Shown here one piece after another: positions 43,001-51,782 of a stretch of 52,082 bases of DNA. The notes under the pieces were generated by a model that was given only the letters and a program-made list of their open reading frames with translations, did not search any database and had not been told where the DNA came from. The stretch comes from Ruminococcus sp. (lineage in GTDB: Bacteria; Bacillota; Clostridia; Oscillospirales; Ruminococcaceae), in the NCBI GenBank assembly GCA_017397925.1, contig JAFQHO010000070.1:1-52082 (forward strand). The letters are read 5' to 3'. Both the position numbers and the translations under genes were made by a program. Within the stretch, counting starts at the first letter, position 1, and each line of letters opens with the position of its first letter.

Positions 43001-43609
43001 TTATTGTTTCCAGTCTGCGTCTGATTCCCACTGACATTCTGTAACAACCATATCGGTAAAGGTTGCCTTGTATGAGCCGGTTGTCGGACTGCAAGCGTAA
43101 ATTCCGAATGTAATAGTATCTGCACCATTAAACATATGGAAAATTCTTATCTGTCTGAAATTCTTTCCGTCCTCGCTACACTCAATGCAGAAATCACTGC
43201 CACGACGGCTGAAACGATACCACATGCTCTTGATTTCAGAAGAAATATCAGTAGTTGCCCAATCGGAATAGCCGTTATTTGTTACAACGCTGCCAAGTCG
43301 CTGTATCTTTTCGTTTTCATACTCAATGGAAGCCTTGAACCAGTTGTCGCTGTCGAGATACATTGCAACACCGCACTGGTCAAAACGCTGACTGCTTTCA
43401 AACTGTGTTTTTACGATAAAAGAAAAGAACTTTTCGTCTGTTTTAATCTGATAAACAGGAGCGTTATCATTTGTAAAACCATAGTATGTTCTCTGCCAGA
43501 GGTCTGTACCACTCTCTGTGATAACTTCTATTTTATCCTCTGTGACTGTTACATTCTGTGGCTTACGAATCCATTCAGGATTCATAGAAATAAAGTTTGT
43601 TTCTTTCAT
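43001..43609 (-). CDS. DUF1349 (concanavalin A-like) protein
   Basis: 202 residues with AAGGAG before ATG 43609. The sequence matches the beta-sandwich DUF1349 family: DNWFKASIEYENEKIQRLGSVVTNNGYSDWA, MWYRFSRRGSDFCIECSEDG and FGIYACSP are typical stretches. No signal peptide, so it is probably cytoplasmic. Members are often annotated as regulation-of-enolase-like, but the function is not established. It is flanked by two copies of the same 82-bp cassette. Confidence 0.88.
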   Translation of the reverse strand: MKETNFISMNPEWIRKPQNVTVTEDKIEVITESGTDLWQRTYYGFTNDNAPVYQIKTDEKFFSFIVKTQFESSQRFDQCGVAMYLDSDNWFKASIEYENEKIQRLGSVVTNNGYSDWATTDISSEIKSMWYRFSRRGSDFCIECSEDGKNFRQIRIFHMFNGADTITFGIYACSPTTGSYKATFTDMVVTECQWESDADWKQ

Positions 43610-43752
43610 TTTTATTCTCCTTATGTTTAATAAAAATAGCAGAATATAATCAGCATATTCTACTTGTTTATTATACTACATCAATCCCCATAAGTCAATA
43701 TCAAAAAGAACCGTGAGAATTGTGTGTGACACTTACAAATTTTTATTTATGT

Positions 43753-43834
43753 TCTGTCCGACCGACTATATTATACCACATTCCGCAAATGATTGCAACA
43801 AAAAACCTCCGATATTTTCACATCGGAGGTTTTG
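43753..43834 (-). repeat. Duplicated terminator-promoter cassette, copy 2
   Basis: Second copy of the 82-bp element. On the minus strand its hairpin terminates the tRNA operon right after tRNA-Gln, and TTGCAA (43793-43798) with TATAAT (43770-43775), 17-bp spacer, is placed to transcribe the DUF1349 gene. Confidence 0.85.
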
Positions 43835-43907
43835 GTTGGGGTAGCGGGATTTGAACCCACGCATGACAGAGTCAAAGTCTGTTGCCTTACCGCTTGGCCA
43901 TACCCCA
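43833..43907 (-). tRNA. tRNA-Gln (anticodon TTG)
   Basis: Acceptor TGGGGTA/TACCCCA, anticodon stem ACAGA/TCTGT with loop CTTTGAC, encoded CCA. Last gene of the tRNA operon. Confidence 0.97.
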
Positions 43908-43933
43908 GTAAGACTATTGCTTGTTATACAGAA

Positions 43934-43960
43934 AAAAGTCCGAATTATCGGACTTTTCTG
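43934..43960 (-). terminator. Terminator inside the tRNA operon
   Basis: Between tRNA-Cys and tRNA-Gln, minus-strand stem GTCCGA/TCGGAC with a 4-nt loop is followed by six T. It could reduce tRNA-Gln read-through or be a processing site. Confidence 0.7.
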
Positions 43961-43964
43961 AAAG

Positions 43965-44035
43965 AGGCGCCACCCAGATTTGAACTGGGGATCAGGGTGT
44001 TGCAGACCCACGCCTTACCACTTGGCTATAGCGCC
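43965..44035 (-). tRNA. tRNA-Cys (anticodon GCA)
   Basis: Acceptor GGCGCTA/TGGCGCC, anticodon loop CTGCAAC, T arm CCCAG/CTGGG. Discriminator U, as expected for tRNA-Cys. CCA is not encoded, unlike the other tRNAs here. Confidence 0.96.
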
Positions 44036-44040
44036 GTAAT

Positions 44041-44116
44041 TGGAGCGGATTACGAGGCTCGAACTCGCTACCTCCACCTTGGCAAGGTGGCGCTCTACCA
44101 GATGAGCTAAATCCGC
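44041..44116 (-). tRNA. tRNA-Gly (anticodon GCC)
   Basis: Acceptor GCGGATT, anticodon stem CCACC/GGTGG with loop TTGCCAA, T loop TTCGAGC, encoded CCA. Confidence 0.97.
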
Positions 44117-44118
44117 AA

Positions 44119-44195
44119 TGGCGACCCGGATGAGGCTCGAACTCACGACCTCTAGCGTGACAGGCTAGCGTTCTAACCAACTGAACTACCGGGCC
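44119..44195 (-). tRNA. tRNA-Asp (anticodon GTC)
   Basis: Acceptor GGCCCGG/CCGGGTC, anticodon stem CTAGC/GCTAG with loop CTGTCAC, discriminator G and encoded CCA. Only 2 bp separate it from tRNA-Gly. Confidence 0.97.
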
Positions 44196-44197
44196 AG

Positions 44198-44273
44198 TGG
44201 TGGGGACTACAGGGCTCGAACCTGTGACCCTCTGCTTGTAAGGCAGATGCTCTCCCAGCTGAGCTAAACCCCC
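44198..44273 (-). tRNA. tRNA-Val (anticodon TAC)
   Basis: Acceptor GGGGGTT/AGTCCCC, anticodon stem TCTGC/GCAGA with loop CTTACAA, encoded CCA. First gene of the operon. Confidence 0.97.
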
Positions 44274-44316
44274 ACTGTTTGCCGTTGTCAACGTTCTTAC
44301 CGCTGACGACTTATAT

Positions 44317-44345
44317 ATTATAGCATACCTTTTTTGATTTGTCAA
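44317..44345 (-). promoter_or_regulatory. Promoter of the five-tRNA operon
   Basis: On the minus strand TTGACA (44340-44345) and TATAAT (44317-44322) are perfect consensus hexamers with a 17-bp spacer, 44 bp before tRNA-Val. Confidence 0.93.
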
Positions 44346-44612
44346 CCCCTTTTTTGAAATTTTTTTGAAAAATTTTTTGGAATTTGAAAAAATCCCTGTA
44401 TATCGCGGTTTGAGTAGCGAAAAAATTTAAAGTTTTTTTTACAGTTTATATTCTATTATATGAGTTACTGACATATATTGTGCAAAGTCTGGCGGCTGAA
44501 TTAAATATCTGTTAGTTTTCACATAATTCAACAGTACAATTTGTGAAAGTTACTAAAACGAGGAATTCTTATTCTGTTTTTTATGAGATAATCTAAAAAA
44601 CAATAATTTCTA
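44346..44612. other. A+T-rich spacer between tRNA operon and polysaccharide cluster
   Basis: About 270 bp made mainly of T/A runs. I see no gene, no strong hairpin and no repeat. It probably supplies upstream A/T-rich elements for the two divergent promoters at its ends. Confidence 0.5.
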
Positions 44613-44641
44613 TTGACTTTTATTTGTCGTAGTGATATAAT
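44613..44641 (+). promoter_or_regulatory. Promoter of the polysaccharide cluster
   Basis: TTGACT (44613-44618) and TATAAT (44636-44641), 17-bp spacer, giving a leader of about 85 nt before the GTG at 44734. Confidence 0.85.
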
Positions 44642-44733
44642 TGAAATGGTATGGTGTAAAGTATGACTTCTTGTGTATTAGGCGGATTTGTTTTATATTT
44701 AAAGGAGAATTATTAACGTAAGGAGATGTATTT

Positions 44734-45777
44734 GTGCAGTTTAAAGTAAGCGTATTGGGACATTTCGGAGAGGGAAAACTTCTTCTTAATGGTCAGACAG
44801 TGAAAACTAAAATTGTTACAGAAGAACTGCAGCGTCAGCTTGGAAATGAGCAGGTGCTTAAAATAGATACTCACGGCGGTTGGAAAACACTTCTTAAAGC
44901 TCCCTTTCAAGTGTTAAAGGCTTTGGGAAAAAGCAAAAATGTTGTTATTTTTCCCGCACATAATGGTTTGAGAGTGTATGCGCCTTTATTAGCTGCCTTC
45001 AGAAGCTTTTACAAAAACAGAAAACTTCATTACGCTGTTATTGGCGGATGGCTGCCCGTTTTTTTAAAAGACAAAAAAAGCCTTGCTGATTCTCTGAAAA
45101 AGTTTGATGGAATATATGTTGAAACAAATACAATGAAAAAAGCCCTGGATAATATGGGTTTCAAAAATGTCTGCGTAATGCCAAATTGCAAGAAACTTAC
45201 CGTTCTTTCTGAAAATGAGCTTGTATATCCTGAAAAAACTCCCTATAGGTTGTGTACTTTTTCTCGTGTAATGCGTGAAAAGGGGATTGAGGATGCTGTT
45301 AATGCGGTGAAAAAAGTCAATTCAGAGCTTGGATATACTGCTTATTCGCTTGATATCTATGGACAAGTTGATGATGGCCAGGTTGAATGGTTCGATAATC
45401 TGAAAAAACAGTTTCCTGACTTTATACGTTATTGTGGTTGTGTAGATGCTAATAAAAGTGTTGAAATTCTGAAGGATTACTTTTTGCTTCTCTTTCCCAC
45501 TCGATTTTTTACTGAGGGTATCCCCGGAACAATTATTGATGCTTATGCTGCAGGAATCCCTGTAATATCAGCAAAATGGGAGAGTTATGCTGATGTTGTG
45601 GACGAGGGTGTAACAGGAATCGGTTATGAATTTGAAAATACAAAGCAATTTGAAGAAATTCTTCTTTCTATAGCACAGAATCCACAGTCAGTATGTGATC
45701 TGAAACTGAATTGTATCAATAAGGTGAATGATTATATCCCTGAAACAGCAATAAAAGTAATGAGCAGAAAGTTATAA
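44734..45777 (+). CDS. Glycosyltransferase, GT4-like
   Basis: 347 residues, GTG start behind AAGGAGATG. The N-terminal Rossmann half starts FKVSVLGHFGEGKLLLNGQTVKTK; the C-terminal half holds CTFSRVMREKGIEDAVNAV and FFTEGIPGTIIDAYAAGIPVISA, the GT-B donor-binding signature with the conserved glutamate. It presumably adds one sugar to the lipid-linked repeat unit on the cytoplasmic side. The substrate is not predictable. Gene composition is A+T-rich, like the rest of the cluster. Confidence 0.9.
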   Translation: MQFKVSVLGHFGEGKLLLNGQTVKTKIVTEELQRQLGNEQVLKIDTHGGWKTLLKAPFQVLKALGKSKNVVIFPAHNGLRVYAPLLAAFRSFYKNRKLHYAVIGGWLPVFLKDKKSLADSLKKFDGIYVETNTMKKALDNMGFKNVCVMPNCKKLTVLSENELVYPEKTPYRLCTFSRVMREKGIEDAVNAVKKVNSELGYTAYSLDIYGQVDDGQVEWFDNLKKQFPDFIRYCGCVDANKSVEILKDYFLLLFPTRFFTEGIPGTIIDAYAAGIPVISAKWESYADVVDEGVTGIGYEFENTKQFEEILLSIAQNPQSVCDLKLNCINKVNDYIPETAIKVMSRKL

Positions 45778-45821
45778 TTATGTATTTTCGTTCTATAACT
45801 ACAATTCTTTAAGGTGAATAT

Positions 45822-46904
45822 ATGCTGATATATATATTGAATTTCATTTCAATTGCACTTTATGGTGCTTTGATTAAAGATAAAAAAAAACTTGTAACCT
45901 TAATCAGTATACAGTTATTTCTTATTCTTTCTTTAAGAAGTATTTCTGTAGGTTATGTTGATTTAATTACATATATTGAAGGCGGAGAATTCATTGCAAC
46001 GCTGTCATTTCCTGAATTGCTAAGCCGATTACATTTGTTAAGCGCGGCAGAATTGAAGTGGCCTTACTCCTTTGAAAGCGGTTACACACTTATAAGTTGG
46101 TTGTTCTCATTTTTTGATATCCCGTTTCAGATTTTCCTTGTGGTTTATGCTTTTTTTGTAACGTTAAGTCTTGGAGTATTTGTATATAGGTATTCAAAAG
46201 ATCCTGCCTTCAGTTTTTTGCTGTTTATCGCATTTAATATGTTTACTTATTCTTTTTACATATTAAGGCAGACATTGGCAGTGTGCATTCTTCTGTGGGC
46301 GTTCCATTTTCTTATAGAAAAAAAGCATTTCAAGTTCTGGCTGATGCTTTTTATTGCATTTACAATTCACAGAGCTGCAGCTGTATTTATAATTCTGTAC
46401 TTTTTCAGAAATGTAAGAGCTACAATGAAAAGTTTTGAAAGATATATGATTTTGCTTGGAGCATTTATGCTGACAGCTCCATTTGTTTATAAGCTGGTTA
46501 TTACTCCTTTGCTGGTAATGATGGGAAGAAGTATATATACAGATTTGAATTTTTCACTTAATGTTATGATTATCATAATGCTGGGTATTTGCTTCTTGAT
46601 TTATCTTTTTAACAACTTTACTCTTAATTTTAATAAGTATGAAAGTCTTATGTTGCATGCTTTGATTTTTGCGGTATTTCTTGAAATTATCGGTATGTGT
46701 AACGATGTTTTCGCAAGAATTATTCAGTTTATGTTTATTTTTGTTATTGTTCTTATTCCAAATTTACTTATTAAGAATTCGCGTCGTAGTCAGATATTAA
46801 AATTTGGAATATATGCCGTAATGCTGGTGTTTTATATTTATATTTTAAAGGATTCATTTATCGTGCCTTACGAAACAGTATTTCAGACAGGAGTTGTTGT
46901 ATGA
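45822..46904 (+). CDS. EpsG/Wzy-type polysaccharide polymerase
   Basis: 360 residues, about ten membrane helices. ALIKDKKKLVTLISIQLFLILSLRSISVGYVDL near the N-terminus and FILRQTLA-like YSFYILRQTLAVCILLWAFHFL in the middle match the EpsG family, with IAFTIHRAAAV as the conserved His segment. EpsG/Wzy proteins polymerise repeat units outside the membrane. The stop overlaps the next gene by 4 bp (ATGA). Confidence 0.85.
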   Translation: MLIYILNFISIALYGALIKDKKKLVTLISIQLFLILSLRSISVGYVDLITYIEGGEFIATLSFPELLSRLHLLSAAELKWPYSFESGYTLISWLFSFFDIPFQIFLVVYAFFVTLSLGVFVYRYSKDPAFSFLLFIAFNMFTYSFYILRQTLAVCILLWAFHFLIEKKHFKFWLMLFIAFTIHRAAAVFIILYFFRNVRATMKSFERYMILLGAFMLTAPFVYKLVITPLLVMMGRSIYTDLNFSLNVMIIIMLGICFLIYLFNNFTLNFNKYESLMLHALIFAVFLEIIGMCNDVFARIIQFMFIFVIVLIPNLLIKNSRRSQILKFGIYAVMLVFYIYILKDSFIVPYETVFQTGVVV

Positions 46905-48013
46905 AGAAAATAGTTCAGTTTATTACTGATATTGGTGATGGAGGAGCAGAAACCCTTGTAAAAGATTATGCCCTTCTCCTTGACAGAAATGAATTTGAAG
47001 TTGTTATACTTACAAGATATCCCATAAAGGGTACAGCTAATTTCAAGCATCTGGAAAATAATAATATCAGAATTGTTTCTTTGAATAAAAGCAACAGCAC
47101 ATTGGCTAAGATATGGAATAAACTGACATTTAAATTCAGAATACCTGTTCTGATGAGAAGGTTTCTCAAAGAAGAAAAACCTGATATTATGCACGTACAT
47201 CTGGCTCAGCTTCGTTATCTTGATACTGTATCAGATGAGCTTAAAGGTGTTAAGTTGTTTTACACATGTCATAATATCGTATCCCATTATTTTGCAGGAG
47301 ATAATATTGCTGAAAAAATAGCGGCAGAACATCTTATTAAGAATAATAACCTGCGTTTGATTGCTCTGCACGATGATATGAAAAATGAGTTGAATGAGCT
47401 TTTCAATGTTGATAATTCTGTTGTTATTCATAATGGTATAGATTTCAGTCGTTTTAAAAATGTTGCCATAACAAAGGAAGAAAAGAGAAAGGAAATAGGT
47501 GTTCCTGAAAATGCTTTTGTTATGGGGCATATAGGAAGATTTGCGGAGCAGAAAAATCATCCGTTTCTTGTTGAGGTTTTCAATGAGGTTGCCAAGGAGA
47601 GAGAGGATGCCTTTTTACTTATGATTGGTGCAGGTGATATGGCACCTATAGAAGCAAAGCTTCACGATTACGGTCTTGACGGTAAATATGCTATTCTTTC
47701 AAATAGAACCGATATTCCGGAATTGTTGAAAACTATGGATGTTTTTGTTTTCCCATCGTTATTTGAGGGATTGGGAATTGTTTTGATAGAGGCACAGGTT
47801 GCAGGTTTGAAATGCGTTGTTTCAGACAAAATACCGGAAGAAGCTTTTCAGACAGATCAGATTATATCTTTGAGCCTTGAAAAAAGATATAGTGAATGGC
47901 GAGATGCAATCCTTGATAATACCATAAAGGGTAATAGTGTCCGTGATATTGAGAGTTATGATATCAATAAGGAAATTCATAGATTGGAATCTCTATATCT
48001 TGGTAAAATATAA
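46901..48013 (+). CDS. Glycosyltransferase family 4 protein
   Basis: 370 residues. FITDIGDGGAETLVKDYALLL is the acceptor-side loop of GT4 enzymes; MGHIGRFAEQKNHPFLVEVF and FPSLFEGLGIVLIEAQVAGLKCVVS are the donor-side motifs with the paired glutamates. It is similar in plan to EpsF-type enzymes. It overlaps the polymerase gene by 4 bp, so the two are translationally coupled. Confidence 0.93.
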   Translation: MKKIVQFITDIGDGGAETLVKDYALLLDRNEFEVVILTRYPIKGTANFKHLENNNIRIVSLNKSNSTLAKIWNKLTFKFRIPVLMRRFLKEEKPDIMHVHLAQLRYLDTVSDELKGVKLFYTCHNIVSHYFAGDNIAEKIAAEHLIKNNNLRLIALHDDMKNELNELFNVDNSVVIHNGIDFSRFKNVAITKEEKRKEIGVPENAFVMGHIGRFAEQKNHPFLVEVFNEVAKEREDAFLLMIGAGDMAPIEAKLHDYGLDGKYAILSNRTDIPELLKTMDVFVFPSLFEGLGIVLIEAQVAGLKCVVSDKIPEEAFQTDQIISLSLEKRYSEWRDAILDNTIKGNSVRDIESYDINKEIHRLESLYLGKI

Positions 48014-48029
48014 ACAGGAGTAAACTAAA

Positions 48030-49010
48030 ATGAATTCGGAAATTATGGTCAGCATTTGCTGTATGACTTTTAATCATGCAAAATACGTAAGGGACGCTCT
48101 TGAAGGGTTTGTCAATCAAAAGACAAACTTTAAGTATGAAGTTCTTATTCACGATGATGCATCTACAGATGGTACTCAGGACATAATAAAAGAGTATGAG
48201 GAAAAATACCCTGATATTATTAAGCCTATTTATCAGACTGAAAATCAGTATTCTCAGCGTGTTTCCATAAAAAAGAATTTCCAGATTCCTCGTGTTAAAG
48301 GAAAATATGTTACTCTTTGTGAGGGTGATGATTACTGGACTGATCCATGTAAGCTGCAGAAACAGGTGGACTTTCTTGAAAGTCATCCTGAGTATACGTT
48401 GTGTGCTACTGCTTGTACCTGGATGAATTTAAGAGATAACATTGAGCAGAACAATTTTATTATCGAAAAGGATATGGATATTCCTGTTGAAGATATTATT
48501 CTTGAAAAAAACGGAAGAATATTTCCAACTGTATCAATAATGGTAAGACAGGAAATATATACTGTTGTTCCGGAGTGGTTTTCTGCTTTTTCTGTAGGTG
48601 ATATTCCATTGTTTATAAACGCTGGAATTATTGGCAAAATCAGAATGCTTGCTGATAATACCTGTGTATACAGATGGTTTGCAAGTGGTTCCTGGACTGT
48701 TTCAATGGAAAGTAATGATTACAGAGTTAACTTTAAGAAAAGATTTATTACTGCTTTTGAAACTCTGAATAAGGCAACAAATTACAAGTATGATGAAACT
48801 ATAAAAAAACGTATAGCTCATGAAGAATTTACCCTTGCTATTGTTCAAAATGATTGGAAAAAAATACGCACATACAAAAATAGTGATGAATGGAAAGAGT
48901 ATTCCTTCACAGAAAAGTTTAACATCTTTCTTGCTTGTAAATTTCCTAAAGCAAAAAAGGTACTGACAGGAATGTACAGAAAAATACGGAGGTTTAAACA
49001 AAAGACATAA
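48030..49010 (+). CDS. Glycosyltransferase family 2 protein
   Basis: 326 residues. GT-A fold: MVSICCMTFNHAKYVRDALEG, IHDDASTDGTQDII and ALCEGDDYW-type YVTLCEGDDYWTDPCKLQKQ contain the two aspartate motifs for nucleotide-sugar and metal. A basic C-terminus (KVLTGMYRKIRRFKQK) may touch the membrane. It overlaps the flippase gene by one base (TAATG). Confidence 0.93.
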   Translation: MNSEIMVSICCMTFNHAKYVRDALEGFVNQKTNFKYEVLIHDDASTDGTQDIIKEYEEKYPDIIKPIYQTENQYSQRVSIKKNFQIPRVKGKYVTLCEGDDYWTDPCKLQKQVDFLESHPEYTLCATACTWMNLRDNIEQNNFIIEKDMDIPVEDIILEKNGRIFPTVSIMVRQEIYTVVPEWFSAFSVGDIPLFINAGIIGKIRMLADNTCVYRWFASGSWTVSMESNDYRVNFKKRFITAFETLNKATNYKYDETIKKRIAHEEFTLAIVQNDWKKIRTYKNSDEWKEYSFTEKFNIFLACKFPKAKKVLTGMYRKIRRFKQKT

Positions 49011-50455
49011 TGAGTACAAACAAAAATGTTGTTACTAATTTTGCATGGAGGCTTTTTGAGCGATGTGGTGTACAGCTTGTTACATTGATTGTTCAGATTG
49101 TGCTTGCAAGAAAACTTGGTACTGGACCTTATGGTATTGTAGCTATAATTACAATATTTACAACAATTATGCAGGTGTTTGTTGATAGTGGATTGGGAAA
49201 TGCACTCATACAAAAGAAAAATTCGGACGATACTGATTTTTCCACCGTTTTTTATTTCAATATTGTAGTAGGTATTGCATTGTACGGAATTATGTTCATA
49301 ATTTCTCCTTTTATAGCAAGGTTTTATGAGATGCCTGAATTGACTATATTGCTGAGAGTACAGAGTCTTATGCTTATTGTAGCGAGTGTACGAAACGTTC
49401 AGCAGGCATATGTTTCTCGTAATATGCTTTTCAAACGTTTCTTTATTGCAACTGTAGGCGGAACCTTAGGTGCTGCAGTCGTTGGTATTGTTATGGCATA
49501 TAGCGGTTTTGGCGTATGGGCATTGATAGCGCAAAATCTTTTTAATATAACAGTAAGTACCTTGCTTTTGTGGATTGTTGTAAAATGGCGTCCTAAAAAG
49601 GTTTTCTCTGTTGAAAGGCTTAAAGGCTTGTTCAAGTTCGGTTGGAAACTGCTTGTTTCAGCTTTAATTGATACTCTCTATAACGATTTAAGACAGCTTG
49701 TAATAGGTAAGGAATACAGCAAAGACGACCTTGCTTTTTATAATCAGGGTAAAAAGTATCCATATTTTATTATTTCAAATATCAATACAGCTATTGACAG
49801 TGTTCTTCTTCCGACTATGTCAGATGCACAGTCTGATCCATCTGTGGTTAAGCGTATGACACGACGCGCAATTAAAACAGGAACATATATAATGATGCCT
49901 ATAATGGCGGGATTTGCAGTATGTGCTGAATCTGTCATAGACCTGATTTTAGGTGAAGAATGGCTGCCTTGTGTACCTTTTCTCCGTATATTCTGCATAA
50001 CTTACGCTTTCTATCCCATTCATACAGCGAATCTCAATGCAATTAAGGCGATGGGAAGAAGTGACCTTTTTCTTGTTCTTGAAATATTAAAAAAGGCTGT
50101 AGGTGTTATTCTTCTGCTTCTTACTATGTTCCACAGCGTTATGGCAATGGCGTATAGTTTGCTTATATCCACGCTGCTTTCAAGCATAATAAATTCATTT
50201 CCAAATAAGAAGCTTCTTGGATATTCCTATTTTGAACAAATAAAGGATATGCTTCCGCAGATTTTCCTTTCTGTTGTAATGGGAGCAGCAGTTTATGCTT
50301 TGAAATTGCTTGATTTTTCATCTGTTGTGACACTTTGTATTCAGATACCGTTAGGTGTGATTATATATGTGCTTGGGTCAGTTGTTTTCCGTATTGAGAG
50401 TTTCAACTATATACTGTCAACTGCCAAGTCAATGCTTAGAAGAAAATCAAAATAA
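49010..50455 (+). CDS. Wzx-type polysaccharide flippase (MOP superfamily)
   Basis: 481 residues, 12-14 membrane helices. VVTNFAWRLFERCGVQLVTLIVQIVLARKLG and QKKNSDDTDFSTVFYFNIVVG match the Polysacc_synt_3/WzxC-like family. It should move lipid-linked repeat units across the membrane before EpsG-type polymerisation. It is the last gene before the 195-bp structured gap at 50456-50650. Confidence 0.93.
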   Translation: MSTNKNVVTNFAWRLFERCGVQLVTLIVQIVLARKLGTGPYGIVAIITIFTTIMQVFVDSGLGNALIQKKNSDDTDFSTVFYFNIVVGIALYGIMFIISPFIARFYEMPELTILLRVQSLMLIVASVRNVQQAYVSRNMLFKRFFIATVGGTLGAAVVGIVMAYSGFGVWALIAQNLFNITVSTLLLWIVVKWRPKKVFSVERLKGLFKFGWKLLVSALIDTLYNDLRQLVIGKEYSKDDLAFYNQGKKYPYFIISNINTAIDSVLLPTMSDAQSDPSVVKRMTRRAIKTGTYIMMPIMAGFAVCAESVIDLILGEEWLPCVPFLRIFCITYAFYPIHTANLNAIKAMGRSDLFLVLEILKKAVGVILLLLTMFHSVMAMAYSLLISTLLSSIINSFPNKKLLGYSYFEQIKDMLPQIFLSVVMGAAVYALKLLDFSSVVTLCIQIPLGVIIYVLGSVVFRIESFNYILSTAKSMLRRKSK

Positions 50456-50499
50456 CAGAATCTTAAAAAGTTATTGAAAATAATTATGTGGTTCTCTAA

Positions 50500-50630
50500 T
50501 GGGGGTCTCTAAAAAACGGAACACAAGCGGAATTTCGTATATGACAAATATCAGTTGCAAGGTTTGGCAACGAAGCAAATAATATTTGTCATAGAAATTC
50601 AGCTGTGAGGGAGGTTTATAGAGATTTCCT
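50500..50630 (+). ncRNA. Structured leader RNA in the polysaccharide cluster
   Basis: A nested fold sits between the flippase and aminotransferase genes. P0 pairs TCTCTA (50506-50511) with TAGAGA (50619-50624); P1 GAATTTC (50530-50536) with GAAATTC (50594-50600); P2 ATGACAAATAT (50541-50551) with ATATTTGTCAT (50582-50592), 11 bp; P3 GTTGC (50554-50558) with GCAAC (50567-50571). A 10-nt internal loop (50572-50581) interrupts the 3' side. No terminator follows. I know no matching class; a cis-regulatory leader, like the EAR element of Bacillus eps genes in role but not in sequence, is possible. Confidence 0.6.
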
Positions 50631-50650
50631 GATGAGGAAAAGGAGTCTAT

Positions 50651-51754
50651 ATGGAAAGAATAAATGTTACCCGCTCCTCAATGCCTTCGTATGAGGAGTA
50701 CTGTGAAGAAATAAAGGAACTGTGGGACAGCCGCTGGCTTACGAATATGGGAGTCAAGCATCGTCAGCTTCAGACTGACCTTGAAAAATATCTTGATGTA
50801 CCCCACGTATCACTTTATACAAATGGTCATCTTGCTCTTGAAGGTATTCTTCAGGCACTTGATTTCCCTCAGGGAAGCGAGATTATAACAACTCCATTTA
50901 CTTTTGCATCTACTACTCATGCAATTGTACGCAGTGGTCTTGTACCCGTTTTCTGTGATGTTAATGATGTGGATTATACAATTGATGTGACAAAGATTGA
51001 GGCTCTTATTACAGATAAGACAGTTGCAATCATTCCTGTTCACGTTTATGGAAATATCTGCGATACAGAGGCAATTGATGCAATTGCAAAGAAATATAAT
51101 CTCAAAGTTATATATGATGCAGCTCACGCTTTCGGGGTTGTAAAAAACGGAGTAAGCGCTGCTAATTTCGGCTATGCTTCTATGTTCAGCTTCCACGCTA
51201 CAAAGGTATTCAATACTATTGAGGGTGGTGCAGTAACATTTGCAGATGATTCTCTTGTTCAGCTGCTTAATGATATCCGTAATTTCGGTATCTGCGGTCC
51301 CGAATCTGTACGCTATGTAGGCGGAAATGCTAAAATGAACGAGTTTCAGGCAGCTATGGGTATATGCAATCTTCGTCACCTTGACGGTGAAATTGCAAAG
51401 CGTAAAGCTGTTGTTGAGCAGTACCGCAAACGTCTTTGCGGAGTTGAGGGTATAAAACTCTGCTCTGAACAGGAGGGCGTTGTATCAAATTATGCTTATT
51501 TTCCTGCTGTTTTCGATGGTTATAAATACACAAGAGATGATGTTTTTGCTATGCTTGCTGAGGATAATATAATCGCAAGAAAGTATTTCTTCCCTCTGAC
51601 AAACAGCTTTGAATGCTATCAGGAATATCCCACAGCAGGAAGTGAGAAAACTCCTGTTGCAGCATATATTGCTGACCGTGTGCTTACTCTGCCGCTTTAC
51701 GCTGATCTTTCAGCTGAGGAAGTTGACAGAATTTGTGATATTATATTAAAATAA
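50651..51754 (+). CDS. DegT/DnrJ/EryC1 family sugar aminotransferase
   Basis: 367 residues. PLP site SFHATKVFNTIEGG with the Schiff-base lysine Lys185; TNGHLALEGILQALDFPQGSEIITTPFTFAST and DAAHAFG are family motifs. It would make an amino-deoxy sugar from a keto-sugar nucleotide, probably TDP-linked because rmlA follows. AAAGGAG precedes the start. Composition is closer to the housekeeping genes than to the flippase. Confidence 0.94.
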   Translation: MERINVTRSSMPSYEEYCEEIKELWDSRWLTNMGVKHRQLQTDLEKYLDVPHVSLYTNGHLALEGILQALDFPQGSEIITTPFTFASTTHAIVRSGLVPVFCDVNDVDYTIDVTKIEALITDKTVAIIPVHVYGNICDTEAIDAIAKKYNLKVIYDAAHAFGVVKNGVSAANFGYASMFSFHATKVFNTIEGGAVTFADDSLVQLLNDIRNFGICGPESVRYVGGNAKMNEFQAAMGICNLRHLDGEIAKRKAVVEQYRKRLCGVEGIKLCSEQEGVVSNYAYFPAVFDGYKYTRDDVFAMLAEDNIIARKYFFPLTNSFECYQEYPTAGSEKTPVAAYIADRVLTLPLYADLSAEEVDRICDIILK

Positions 51755-51782
51755 GAGATATTAATTCCAAGGAGGTTGTGAA

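Noticed and set aside
43793-44345. Open frames on both strands across the tRNA cluster
   Set aside because: They are readings through five tRNA genes; the peptides contain the familiar tRNA-antisense artefact text (for example SGRAPPCQGG) and have no ribosome-binding sites.
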